Shown piece after piece: positions 39,162-47,968 of a stretch of DNA of 64,000 nucleotides. Origin of the DNA: Achromobacter marplatensis. Its GTDB lineage: Bacteria > Pseudomonadota > Gammaproteobacteria > Burkholderiales > Burkholderiaceae_B. The stretch covers positions 62,001 through 126,000 of the forward strand of contig NZ_NJIG01000016.1 of the NCBI RefSeq assembly GCF_002209535.1, written 5' to 3'. Position 1 is the stretch's first letter; each line of letters begins with the position of its first letter. The translations under genes were made by a program, and so were the position numbers. The notes below the pieces were generated by a model that did not search any database, was not told the origin of the DNA, and worked only from the letters and a program-made list of their open reading frames with translations.

Positions 39162-40766
39162 TTACCGGCTGGCTTTCTTGATGTTCCAGAACACCGGCGC
39201 GGGCGAATCCAGCACGCCTGACAGCTTATTGCTGTAGGCCGCCGCCGTTTCGATCTGGCCCAGCGTGACGGCCACGCCTTCATCCAGCATCACGTCCTGC
39301 AGCTGTTCGGCCAACTGCTTGCGCTCGGCTTCGGAACCCGCCACCAGGAACTTGTCGCGCAGCGCTTCCACTTGGGGCACCGTCGGCCAGCCGAACCAGG
39401 CCTTCTCACCGTTGGCCGACACGCCATAGTTGCGCAGCGGATCCATGATCTCGCTGTTGTGCCAGGTGGTCACGAAAATGCTCCAGCCGCCCTTGGCCGG
39501 CACATCGCGGTTGGCGCGGCGCGACAGCATGGTCATGAAGTCCATGGCCTGCAGTTGCACATTGAAGCCCGCCTGACGCAGCTGCTGCGCCATCACCACG
39601 GGGATGGCCGAGGCCATCGCGATGTCGGTGGCATGCAGGATCACCACCGGCGCCCCGTCGTACTTCGCCTCCTTCAGCAACGCCTTGGCCTTTTCGATAT
39701 TGGACGGCACGATCATGTCCGCGCGCGTGTTGCTGGAATACGGCAGGTTGCAGCCGAACACCGCCCCGCAGGTCTTGTAGAACTCGGGATCGCCCACCTG
39801 CGCCTTCAAGATGTCGTCCTGGCCCACCGCGTACATGGCGGCCTGGCGGACCAGCTTGTTGTCGAACGGCGCATTCAACTGGTTGAAGCGGTACATGGGC
39901 TGATATCCCATCTTGTCCAGCACGCGCAGCGTGATGTCGGGCGCCCCCTTGACCATGGGCACCAGGTCGAACGGCACCGTCTCGATATAGTCGACTTCTC
40001 CGCCCAGCAGCGCGTTCACGGTCGTCATCGGATCGGCCATGGCCACCCATTCCACGCGATCCACGTTGACGACCTTGCCGCCCGACGTCCAGCTGGGCGC
40101 TTCCTTGCGGGGCACATAGTCCGTGTTCTTTTCGTATACCGTCTTCACGCCCGGCTGGAATTCCTTCTGCACGAACTTGAAGGGGCCCGAACCGGTGTAG
40201 TCGGTGATGGCTTGCGCCACCGGCGTTTGGGCCACCCGCTTGGGCATCATGAAGCTGGGCAGGCCGCTGGGCTTGCCCAATGCCGACAGCAAATCGGCCG
40301 GCGCGTTCAGCACGATACTGAACGTCTTGTCATCGATGACGTTCATCGACACCACAAGCGGCATCAGTTGGCGGCCCGTCTTGTCGGACTGCGCCCACCG
40401 CTGGATGGACGCCACGCAATCCTCGGCCTTCACCGGCGCGCCGTCGTGCCACTTCAGACCGTCGCGCAGCGTGAAGGTATAGGTCTTGCCGTCGGCCGAG
40501 ATGTCCCATTTGTCGGCCATCTGAGGCTGGATCTTGTTGTCGGCGTCGGTAGCCAGCAAGGTGTCGTAGATCATGTAGGCGTGATTGCGCGTCTGGTGAG
40601 AAGCGGTCAACACCGGATCCAGCACGGTCAACTTGCTGGCCATCACCACGGTCAGCGTTTCGGCCTGCACGGGCGCCCAGGCCATCGCAGCGGCGCAAGC
40701 CAGCACGGCGCCAACGCGGCTCAGCCCGAAGCGGGCTTCGAGTCTTTCTTCATTGAGATAAGCCAT
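39162..40766 (-). CDS. Periplasmic solute receptor SBP_bac_5 (second system)
   Basis: 534 aa. A signal peptide follows a slightly long basic N-terminus and ends near PVQAE; an internal ATG is possible but not needed. Family motifs include YTFTLRDGLKWHDGAPVKAED (core TLRDGLKWHDGAPV) and LNAPFDNKLVRQAAMYAVGQ. It probably binds the cyclic amide or heterocycle-like compound that the two hydrolases act on, but the ligand cannot be read. Confidence 0.94.
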   Translation of the reverse strand: MAYLNEERLEARFGLSRVGAVLACAAAMAWAPVQAETLTVVMASKLTVLDPVLTASHQTRNHAYMIYDTLLATDADNKIQPQMADKWDISADGKTYTFTLRDGLKWHDGAPVKAEDCVASIQRWAQSDKTGRQLMPLVVSMNVIDDKTFSIVLNAPADLLSALGKPSGLPSFMMPKRVAQTPVAQAITDYTGSGPFKFVQKEFQPGVKTVYEKNTDYVPRKEAPSWTSGGKVVNVDRVEWVAMADPMTTVNALLGGEVDYIETVPFDLVPMVKGAPDITLRVLDKMGYQPMYRFNQLNAPFDNKLVRQAAMYAVGQDDILKAQVGDPEFYKTCGAVFGCNLPYSSNTRADMIVPSNIEKAKALLKEAKYDGAPVVILHATDIAMASAIPVVMAQQLRQAGFNVQLQAMDFMTMLSRRANRDVPAKGGWSIFVTTWHNSEIMDPLRNYGVSANGEKAWFGWPTVPQVEALRDKFLVAGSEAERKQLAEQLQDVMLDEGVAVTLGQIETAAAYSNKLSGVLDSPAPVFWNIKKASR

Positions 40767-40829
40767 TTCATTCCCTTGAGTTTTTATGGAAGAACGGGGC
40801 CTGTCGCCGGCCCCTGAGGTTGAACCGTG

Positions 40830-42272
40830 TCAGACGATGTCGAATGAAAGCGGCGACATCTGTTCGGCCGTGCGGCCCGCCACCAGGTCGCGCGACGGCA
40901 CCAGCGCTTCGGCGCGGCGCTGGGCCTCGTCCACCTGCTCGGCCGCCTTGCGGTAATCCAGCGATTGCACCTGGCCCGCCTGCACTACGCGCTGGCCGTC
41001 GATGTACACGGTATGTACGGCGCGGTCAGCCGCGGCGTAGACCAGGCTGCGCACGGGGTCACGCGACGGGCGCATCAAGTGATGGGTCATGTCCACCAGC
41101 ACCAGGTCGGCGCGTGCGCCCACCGCAATACGGCCAAGGTCGTCTCGCCCCAACGCCGTGGCGCCCCCGACGGTGGCGGCATGGAAGACTTCGCCCGTGC
41201 TGACCGCGCGCGGCGTCTGCGCCATAAGGCGCGCCAGATAACCGACGTGGCGCATTTCCTCGATCATGTTGTGCGGATAGGTGTCGGTGCCGATCCCCAG
41301 GTTGATGCCCGCCCGGCGATATCGCCCGAAATCGCGCAACGCCATGCCCCGGCGCATGAACACCGTGGGGCAGTGCGCCACACTGGCGCCCGTCTCGGCC
41401 AGAATGGTCAGGTCGGTCGCGGTGCTCCAGTGCGTGTTCGGGTGATCGTCCACGAAGATGCCGTGGCCGACGATGCTGCCGGGGTCCAACACACCCAGGC
41501 TGTGCAGCCACTGGATCGGCGTCAGGCCGTGGCGGCGCGTGATTTCGTGGAACTCGGGCAGGGATTGGGCGGCATGCGTCTGCCAGCCGATGCCCCGGCG
41601 CTTGGCTTCCTGGTGGCTGGCCTTCAGCAGTTCCGGCGTGCAGGTATCGATCTGCGCCGGCACCAGCATCCCCGTCAAACGGCCGCACGCATGCGCCTCG
41701 GCGCGGTCGATGAGCGCCAGCGCGCGCTCCATGCCGGCTTCCCCGGCCTTCTCGTTCCAGTCGTATTCCACGACGTGCCCGTTGCGCGTGTACCAGCGCG
41801 CCGAGCGGAACATGGGCGCGATGTAGGCGCGCAGCCCGCTTTGCACCATGATGTCGATCCAGTGCTCGTGCGCTACCGACATGTCGACCACGGTCGTCAC
41901 GCCAGACATCAGCAGTTCGGCGGCGGCCAGCGTCAGTTGCGCGGGTGCGGCCTCGTCGTCGCCTTCCATCGTGGGCATGTACTCGTACAGGTTCGAGTTG
42001 TACAAACCCGCCGATCCCGTCTCGTCCGTGTAGCCCTTATTGATGGGCTCATGCACAAGATGGCTGTGGATATCCACCAGGCCGGGCATTACCATCATGC
42101 CCTTGCCGCTGACGATGTCCGCGTCCGGCGCCGCGGCTTGCGCGCCGGGTCCGACATGCGTGATTCGCCCGTCCGCGAACGCCACGTCGGCGTTCTTCAC
42201 GTAGACGTGCCGGTGACGCGCCTCGTCCCAGGCCACCACGACATCGGCATTCTTGATCAGGGTAGTTTTCAA
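40830..42272 (-). CDS. Amidohydrolase, TRZ/ATZ (cytosine-deaminase-like) group
   Basis: 480 aa. Metal motif HSHL in MPGLVDIHSHLVHEP, further ligands in QTHAAQS and GHGIFVDDH, and the catalytic Asp in GIGTDTYPHNM. The group includes deaminases and dechlorinases of N-heterocycles (atrazine, guanine, S-adenosylhomocysteine). It follows the hydantoinase-like gene by 45 bases. In context it probably deaminates or hydrolyses a heterocyclic nitrogen compound; the exact reaction is open. Confidence 0.92.
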   Translation of the reverse strand: MKTTLIKNADVVVAWDEARHRHVYVKNADVAFADGRITHVGPGAQAAAPDADIVSGKGMMVMPGLVDIHSHLVHEPINKGYTDETGSAGLYNSNLYEYMPTMEGDDEAAPAQLTLAAAELLMSGVTTVVDMSVAHEHWIDIMVQSGLRAYIAPMFRSARWYTRNGHVVEYDWNEKAGEAGMERALALIDRAEAHACGRLTGMLVPAQIDTCTPELLKASHQEAKRRGIGWQTHAAQSLPEFHEITRRHGLTPIQWLHSLGVLDPGSIVGHGIFVDDHPNTHWSTATDLTILAETGASVAHCPTVFMRRGMALRDFGRYRRAGINLGIGTDTYPHNMIEEMRHVGYLARLMAQTPRAVSTGEVFHAATVGGATALGRDDLGRIAVGARADLVLVDMTHHLMRPSRDPVRSLVYAAADRAVHTVYIDGQRVVQAGQVQSLDYRKAAEQVDEAQRRAEALVPSRDLVAGRTAEQMSPLSFDIV

Positions 42273-42317
42273 CGCAATTTCCTCCGAAATGAATCACTGG
42301 TATCCGTGCGGCGCGTG

Positions 42318-43766
42318 TCAACGCCAAGCCGGCTGCGCACCCTTGCGGGCGCTGGGTGGCGCCACGTTCGGCAAGCCACGCGGCAAAAACTGTCCTTGCC
42401 CCGGCGTGCCCGCAAAGCGCGCGCCTTCCCACACGATCTGTCCGCGCAGCAGGGTCATCGCGGGCCAGGCCCGCAGCGTCATGCCGGCGTATGGCGTGTA
42501 GTCCACCGCGTGATGCAGGTGTTCGTTGGCCAGGGTGAATTCGCGCTCTTCCCAGATCACCAGGTCGGCGTCGCTGCCGATGGCCAACGTTCCCTTTTTC
42601 GGGTACAGGCCGTAAGCGCGCGCCGGCTGAGTCGCCGTCAGTTCGACGAAGCGGTTCAGGCTGATGCGCCCGCCCAGCACGCCTTCGGAGTACAGCAGGG
42701 GCATGCGCGTCTCGATGCCCGGGATGCCGTTCGGGATATGCCTGAACGCCACTTCCTTGCCGCCGGGCGTCTTGCCGTCTTCTCCCGTTAGGTTGAAGGG
42801 CGAGTGGTCTGACGAGAACACGGTGAACAAGCCGTCCGCCAGACCCTGCCAGATGTCTTCCTGGCTGGACTTGTCGCGCGGTGGCGGGCTGCACACGCAT
42901 CGCGCGCCAAAGTAGCTGTCGTCCGTGCCCAGGTCAGCCGCCGTCAGCAGGATGTATTGCGGACAGGTCTCCGCATAAACGTTCAGCCCCTTGGCGCGCG
43001 CCTCGCGGATCTGCGCGACGGCCTCGCCGCCAGAGATATGCACCAGCAGGATCGGCACGTCGATGAGTTCGGACAGCGCGATCGCACGGTGCGCTCCCTC
43101 GCGCTCCACCAGGCTCGGGCGGGAATGCGCATGAAAGCGAGGCGCGGTACGGCCCGCGGCCTCCAGGCGGCGAGTAAGCCAGGCGATGCAATCCGAATTC
43201 TCGGCATGAATCATCGTCATGCCGCCATGCGTGCGCGCCACGTCCAGCACGTCCAGGATCTGGCCGTCGGACAGCTTCAGCGCGTCGTAGGTCATGTACA
43301 GCTTGAACGAGGTGTAGCCCGCCGCGATCAGCCGCGGCAGCTCTTCGTTCAGCACGGCAGGCGTCGGATCGGTCAGGATCAGATGGAAGGCATAGTCCAC
43401 GCAGGCCCTGCCCTCGGCTCGCTGGTGATAGTCGTCGATGGCGGCTTGCAACGTGCCGCCCTTGCGTTGCGCCGCGAAAGGAATCACGGTGGTGGTGCCG
43501 CCGCAGGCCGCTGAGCGCGTGCCCGTGTGGAAGTCGTCGGCCAGCTTCACGGGCGGCGCCATCGGCTGATCCAGGTGGCAGTGCGCATCGATGCCGCCCG
43601 GCGTCACCACGCGTCCGGCCACGTCGATTTCGCGCTCGCCCCGGGCCAGGCCCAGGCCGATCTGCACGATCCGGCCGTCCGAAATCCCCAGATCCGCCCG
43701 ACAAGTATCACCGGCGGTCGCCAGCACCGCGTCGCGCAGCACCAGATCAAAACCCTGCTTCGTCAT
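42318..43766 (-). CDS. Dihydropyrimidinase/hydantoinase-family amidohydrolase
   Basis: 482 aa from ATG 43766. Metal site His pair in GGIDAHCHLDQP, carboxylated-Lys region SFKLYMTYD, His ligands in IHAENSD and LLVHISGG, and Asp in FSSDHSPFN. The family opens cyclic amides (hydantoins, dihydropyrimidines, allantoin). NGIPGIETRMPLLYSEGV near ~330 is typical. First gene of the operon, divergent from a GntR regulator. No hydantoin racemase or carbamoylase gene is adjacent. Confidence 0.93.
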   Translation of the reverse strand: MTKQGFDLVLRDAVLATAGDTCRADLGISDGRIVQIGLGLARGEREIDVAGRVVTPGGIDAHCHLDQPMAPPVKLADDFHTGTRSAACGGTTTVIPFAAQRKGGTLQAAIDDYHQRAEGRACVDYAFHLILTDPTPAVLNEELPRLIAAGYTSFKLYMTYDALKLSDGQILDVLDVARTHGGMTMIHAENSDCIAWLTRRLEAAGRTAPRFHAHSRPSLVEREGAHRAIALSELIDVPILLVHISGGEAVAQIREARAKGLNVYAETCPQYILLTAADLGTDDSYFGARCVCSPPPRDKSSQEDIWQGLADGLFTVFSSDHSPFNLTGEDGKTPGGKEVAFRHIPNGIPGIETRMPLLYSEGVLGGRISLNRFVELTATQPARAYGLYPKKGTLAIGSDADLVIWEEREFTLANEHLHHAVDYTPYAGMTLRAWPAMTLLRGQIVWEGARFAGTPGQGQFLPRGLPNVAPPSARKGAQPAWR

Positions 43767-43858
43767 ATGCGTCAGCCCGTCTGATCCGCCCGATTTTCCG
43801 GGGCGCTTGGCGTTCCGGGAGGGCAAGTTGTGAGCGGATTCTAGGCTGAATACAAAAA

Positions 43859-43904
43859 TGATTACGTCAGTGATTACCCTGAAATATACATTTAAGATTT
43901 AAAT
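43859..43904. promoter_or_regulatory. AT-rich divergent control region with direct and inverted repeats
   Basis: TGATTAC is repeated directly at 43859-43865 and 43871-43877, and ATTTAA-GAT-TTAAAT forms a dyad at 43890-43904. The stretch is strikingly AT-rich against the background and separates the hydantoinase operon from its GntR regulator, so it probably holds both promoters and the operator. Confidence 0.45.
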
Positions 43905-43997
43905 TGTTAACATTATTTTTGACGATTCGGGGCGACGTCTGGCAATCACGGCAGCCAATCGGGTATCTTCACGTTCAACGATCAGGTTGTCGTCAAC

Positions 43998-44765
43998 GTG
44001 ACGTCTACAGGCGGCAAAGAACCGCTCACTTCCCATGGCGGTGATCCCGCCCTGGCACTACACGCGCAAACCAACAACGAGCCCATGGCATCAGACAAAC
44101 GCGAAAACACGGTCACCGGCATCTACGAGCGCATCTATCGCGCCATTCTGGACAACCGCCTCAAGCCCGGAACCAAACTGGTCGAAGAGCGACTGGCCGA
44201 GATCTTCGAGGTCAGTCGGCCCCGCATCCGCGAGGTGCTGGCGCGTCTGGCCCATGAACAGATCGTGGAACTGTTCCCCCAGCGTGGCGCCTACGTGGCC
44301 AAGCCTTCCATTGAAAAGGCGCGTGACGTCTTCGAGGCCCGCAGGCTGATCGAGCCTGCCGTGGTGCGTCGCCTGACGCAGAACCTGACGCCGGAAAAGC
44401 TCGCGCGCCTGCGTGAGCACGTCATCCTGGAACACGACGCCCGCAAGCGGGACGACAAGCGCGCCATCATCCGGCTAGCCGGAGAGTTCCACATCCTGCT
44501 GAGCGAACTGGCGGGCAACGGCGAACTGGCGCGCACGATGCGCGAATTGTCCACCCTGACCTGCCTGGTCATCTTTCTGTACAACCTCCCTACCGCCACC
44601 AGTTGCCGCGACGACGAGCACGAGCTCATCACCGAGGCCATTGCCGCCCAGGATGCCCAGCGCGCGGCAGAACTGACGCTGCACCACCTGGACCACATCG
44701 AGCAGAGTGTGAAGCTGGAATCCGTGGAAGAGTCGGTCGACCTGGAAGACGTGTTCAAGCTGTAA
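43998..44765 (+). CDS. GntR-family regulator, FadR/FCD type
   Basis: 255 aa from GTG 43998; ATG 44085 (226 aa) is an alternative close to the DNA-binding domain. Winged helix KPGTKLVEERLAEIFEVSRPRIREVLARL (core LAEIFEVSRPRIREV), FCD domain from ~115 (ARRLIEPAVVRRLT; RLAGEFHILLSELAGN; EHELITEAIAAQD). Divergent from the hydantoinase/amidohydrolase/ABC operon and its likely controller. A strong terminator follows. Confidence 0.93.
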   Translation: MTSTGGKEPLTSHGGDPALALHAQTNNEPMASDKRENTVTGIYERIYRAILDNRLKPGTKLVEERLAEIFEVSRPRIREVLARLAHEQIVELFPQRGAYVAKPSIEKARDVFEARRLIEPAVVRRLTQNLTPEKLARLREHVILEHDARKRDDKRAIIRLAGEFHILLSELAGNGELARTMRELSTLTCLVIFLYNLPTATSCRDDEHELITEAIAAQDAQRAAELTLHHLDHIEQSVKLESVEESVDLEDVFKL

Positions 44766-44782
44766 GCCGCTTCAAATGAAAA

Positions 44783-44816
44783 GCCCCGGCAGCGGATCCG
44801 CTGCCGGGGCCTTTCA
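44783..44816. terminator. Bidirectional terminator between GntR and MFS genes
   Basis: A 28-bp perfect palindrome (44783-44810) with arms starting GCCCCGGCAGCGG, followed by CTTTCATTT on the plus strand and TTTTCATTT on the minus strand. Serves both convergent genes. Confidence 0.88.
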
Positions 44817-44841
44817 TTTCGCGGCCCCGGGGGCCACTTCC

Positions 44842-46038
44842 TCAGCAGCCCTGCACCGCCAGCCTGCGACGCTGATTCGCGGCGCGCTGCACCAGCACCA
44901 GGGCCAGGCCAGACACGGCGATGACGGCGCCGGCGATCGGCACGGCGGCATAACCCATGCCCGCCGAAATCACCGCGCCACCCGCTGCCGCGCCGACCGC
45001 ATTGCCCAGGTTGAAGGCACCCACGTTCACCGACGATGCCAATCCCGGCGCATCGGTCGCGGCGCGCATCACGCCCATCTGCAAGGGTGGCACCACGGCG
45101 AAGGTCGCGACACCGAAGATCAGCAGCGAAATCGCCGCGCCGACGGGAGTGGAACCGATCCACGGAAACGCCAGCAGGTCGATGATGACGATCACCAGGA
45201 ACGTGATCAGCGTGCCGTCCAGCGAGCGGTCAGCCATACGTCCGCCCAAGCCGTTGCCCAGCGTGAAGCCCAGGCCGATCAGCACCAGCATGCCGGTAAT
45301 GAAAGCGGGCGAGGCGCCGGTGATGTCCGCCAGGGTCGGCGCGATATAGGTGTACAGCGTGAACATGGCGCCCGCGCCCAGCACGGTGGTCAGCAGCGCC
45401 AGCAGCACGACGGGGCTCTTCAGCACGGCCAGCTCATGGCGCACGTTGGGACGGCGTCCGGCTTCGCCTGCCGGCAAGGCGAACCACAGGGACAGCATGG
45501 CGATCAGGCCCAGCACGGCGGTGGCCGCAAAAGACATGCGCCAGCCGATCACCTGCCCCAGCCAGGTCGCGGCGGGCACCCCGCCGACGTTGGCGATGGT
45601 CAGGCCCATGAACATGGTCGCCACCGCACTCGCCTGCTTATGGCGCGGCACCACACTGGCCGCCACCAGCGAGCCCAGGCCAAAGAACGCGCCATGGTTC
45701 AAGCTGGTGACCAGACGCGCCAGCAGCAACGTCGTGTAATTGGGGGATAGCGCAGACAGGATGTTGCCGATGGTGAAGATCGCCATCAGCAGGATCAGCG
45801 CCTTGCGCCGCGACCAGCGCGAAAACGCCAAGGTCATCAGCGGCGCGCCGACCATCACGCCGATCGCGTAGGCGCTGATCAGCATGCCCGCGCTGGGAAT
45901 GGACACGTTCACGCCCTCGGCGATGACGGGCAGCAGGCCCATGGGGGAAAACTCGGTCACGCCGATGCCAAACGCACCGACGGCGAGCGCCAACAACGGC
46001 AGGCCGGCTTTCACCGGTTGGGTATCTTGCGGGTTCAT
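44842..46038 (-). CDS. MFS transporter, AraJ-like drug/sugar efflux group
   Basis: 398 aa, 12 helices, from ATG 46038. ALAVGAFGIGVTEFSPMGLLPVIA at the N-terminus (core GIGVTEFSPMGLL) and the loop-2/3 motif GAPLMTLAFSRWSRRKALI mark the DHA1 family near AraJ/YdhP. Likely a proton-driven exporter. The open frame extends upstream past 46300 without coding character. It lies 163 bases downstream of the IclR pair, so joint regulation is possible but not shown. Confidence 0.92.
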   Translation of the reverse strand: MNPQDTQPVKAGLPLLALAVGAFGIGVTEFSPMGLLPVIAEGVNVSIPSAGMLISAYAIGVMVGAPLMTLAFSRWSRRKALILLMAIFTIGNILSALSPNYTTLLLARLVTSLNHGAFFGLGSLVAASVVPRHKQASAVATMFMGLTIANVGGVPAATWLGQVIGWRMSFAATAVLGLIAMLSLWFALPAGEAGRRPNVRHELAVLKSPVVLLALLTTVLGAGAMFTLYTYIAPTLADITGASPAFITGMLVLIGLGFTLGNGLGGRMADRSLDGTLITFLVIVIIDLLAFPWIGSTPVGAAISLLIFGVATFAVVPPLQMGVMRAATDAPGLASSVNVGAFNLGNAVGAAAGGAVISAGMGYAAVPIAGAVIAVSGLALVLVQRAANQRRRLAVQGC

Positions 46039-46201
46039 GCAGGTTCCTTGGGTTCGATCGCGCCGGCAGGGTGCCCCTGGGGCGTGGCCGGCCAGAATTG
46101 GCCGGCATATCGGGGAGACAGGCGTGCAGTATGACGGCGGCATCCTTGCGGAAAAAGCCGTCTGACGGGTAAACACTTTTGACTTGGGGTCACGAATCCG
46201 G

Positions 46202-46969
46202 TCAGGCCAGCCCCAGCAATTGCTCCGTTTCCCGTGCCAGCGCCACCAATCGGGGCCCGATGTCCGCCGCGCGTTCCCGGTAGGGACCATCGCCTGACGG
46301 CACGCCGCAATTGAACACGTACAGCAGCGACTGATAGGGGCGGCATAGCGGCGCTGCAAAGCCGAAGGCGTCCGGGCGCCACTGCATGTTGTTGCCGCAA
46401 TAGCCCTTGCGCTCCAGATCGAGGGCAGCAGTCTCCAGGCTGGGGAAATGCTGGGCGTAGTGGCCGGCGTCGGCTACGCGCAACTGGTTCAGCACGGCCG
46501 CCCGCTCGCTATCCGGCGCCCGGCACAACCAGGCCTTGCCGGCGGCGCTGGCCAAGAGCGGCAACGACCCGCCGATGTCCGGACGCGTCTGCAAGGCGTC
46601 GTTGGATCGGGCGGTTTCCACGAACACCATCTGCAACCGGTCGCGCACCACCAGCGACACCGCGCCACAGGCGTGGTCGGCCAATTGCTTCATCAACGGC
46701 CGCGCCAGTTGGCGGATCTGCATGCTGGCCAGCAAGGGGTAGCTCAGCGCCAGCACCGACGCACCCAGCCGATACCGGGCAGGCGGCCCCGACCGCTGCA
46801 GGAAACCCAACTCCACCAGCGTATGCGTCAAGCGCGCCACCGCGCTCTTGGACAAGCCGGTCTGCTGCGCGAAGTCCTTATTGGCCAGTTCGGGACGATC
46901 CGCCCGGAAACACGCCAGGATGTCGATGCCGTGCGCCAAGGTGGTGGCGAAGTCGCGGTCAGGCGCCAT
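46202..46969 (-). CDS. IclR-family regulator, downstream copy of a tandem pair
   Basis: 255 aa from ATG 46969. Winged helix DFAQQTGLSKSAVARLTHTLVE and IclR effector domain (RQLARPLMKQLADHACGAVSL given as RQLARPLMKQL and GAVSLVVRD). It overlaps the start-proximal neighbour's stop by 11 bases and shares FATTLAHG, LSYPLLAS and IRQLARPLM-type segments with it, so the two are paralogues. Confidence 0.9.
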   Translation of the reverse strand: MAPDRDFATTLAHGIDILACFRADRPELANKDFAQQTGLSKSAVARLTHTLVELGFLQRSGPPARYRLGASVLALSYPLLASMQIRQLARPLMKQLADHACGAVSLVVRDRLQMVFVETARSNDALQTRPDIGGSLPLLASAAGKAWLCRAPDSERAAVLNQLRVADAGHYAQHFPSLETAALDLERKGYCGNNMQWRPDAFGFAAPLCRPYQSLLYVFNCGVPSGDGPYRERAADIGPRLVALARETEQLLGLA

Positions 46970-47756
46970 CCTGACGCTCCAGCATTTTTTCCACCCGCGC
47001 CACCAGGCTGACGAGGCGCGGCGCGATGCGCCGGCGCAGATCCCCCCCACGCAGCCGCCGCAGGGGCACGCCGCAGTTGAAGACGAATATTTGCCCGTCC
47101 ACGCGCCGGCGCATGGGCACGGCCACGGCGTGCACATCGGTGTGCCAGTCGCCCTCGGCCAGGCAATAACCATGCAGAGCGTAGTCGCGGCGCGCCTGCT
47201 CCCAGCCGGCCACATTGCGCTGCCACGCCGCAGGGTCCTGCTGGCGCGATGCCTCCAGCAGCGACTCGGCCTGCCCGGCGTCGGCCTGCGCCAGCCAGGC
47301 GCGTCCCATGGCGGACTGCAGCAGGGGCAGCATGGCGCCGATATCGGGGCGGAACGCCACGGCGTCATGGCCGCGGCAGGTCTCCAGATACACCATGTGC
47401 ATGCCATGGTGCATGCCCAGCGACGCCGAACCGCCTGCCGAATTCGCCAACCGGGTCATCAGGGGCCGCGCCAGTTGCCGCAGCTTGATGCTGGCCAGCA
47501 GCGGGTAGCTCAACGACAACAGCGCCGTGCCCAGCCGGTAGCGGCGCAGGCTGCTGTCGTAGCGCAGCAGGCCGCGTTGCACCAGCGTCGAAGTCAGCCG
47601 CGAGATCGTCGCCTTGGACAGGCCGGTGCGGTCGGACAGTTCGCGGTTGCTGAGCGCCGGTTCGCCATGCCGGAAGGTCTGCAACAGCGACAGGCCATGG
47701 GCCAGCGTGGTGGCGAATGCGGGGTCAGGGTGGCGGCCGCCCAGGGGCGTGGTCAT
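46959..47756 (-). CDS. IclR-family regulator, upstream copy of a tandem pair
   Basis: 265 aa from ATG 47756. HTH ELSDRTGLSKATISRLTSTL, then GTALLSLSYPLLASIKLRQLARP (core LSYPLLASIKLRQL) and an effector domain with HMVYLETCRG. Divergent from an acyl-CoA dehydrogenase operon across 212 bases that contain a near-perfect dyad. It is the more likely of the two to act on that operon because it is promoter-proximal. Confidence 0.9.
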   Translation of the reverse strand: MTTPLGGRHPDPAFATTLAHGLSLLQTFRHGEPALSNRELSDRTGLSKATISRLTSTLVQRGLLRYDSSLRRYRLGTALLSLSYPLLASIKLRQLARPLMTRLANSAGGSASLGMHHGMHMVYLETCRGHDAVAFRPDIGAMLPLLQSAMGRAWLAQADAGQAESLLEASRQQDPAAWQRNVAGWEQARRDYALHGYCLAEGDWHTDVHAVAVPMRRRVDGQIFVFNCGVPLRRLRGGDLRRRIAPRLVSLVARVEKMLERQDGA

Positions 47757-47856
47757 GGTCGCAATCCGGAAGTCGGCGCCGCGTCGGATGCGCGAGGCCC
47801 TGATGCCGATGATAGAGCAAGGCCACGCGGTTCCGGCGCGCCGCAAGTTCAAGATA

Positions 47857-47874
47857 GCGAAACACTTGTCTCGC
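47857..47874. promoter_or_regulatory. Dyad GCGAAACA-CT-TGTCTCGC, candidate IclR operator
   Basis: Eight-base arms with one mismatch lie midway between the divergent iclR-type gene and the acyl-CoA dehydrogenase operon. A single dyad in this interval fits shared control of both directions. Confidence 0.5.
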
Positions 47875-47968
47875 ATTGGGCGGCGCTTTGCTAGCCTGAA
47901 TCATCAGTCGCCCCGGACCAGACATCCCAATCCGGCAGGCGCCGCAACTAGAAAAATGGAGACGTTTC

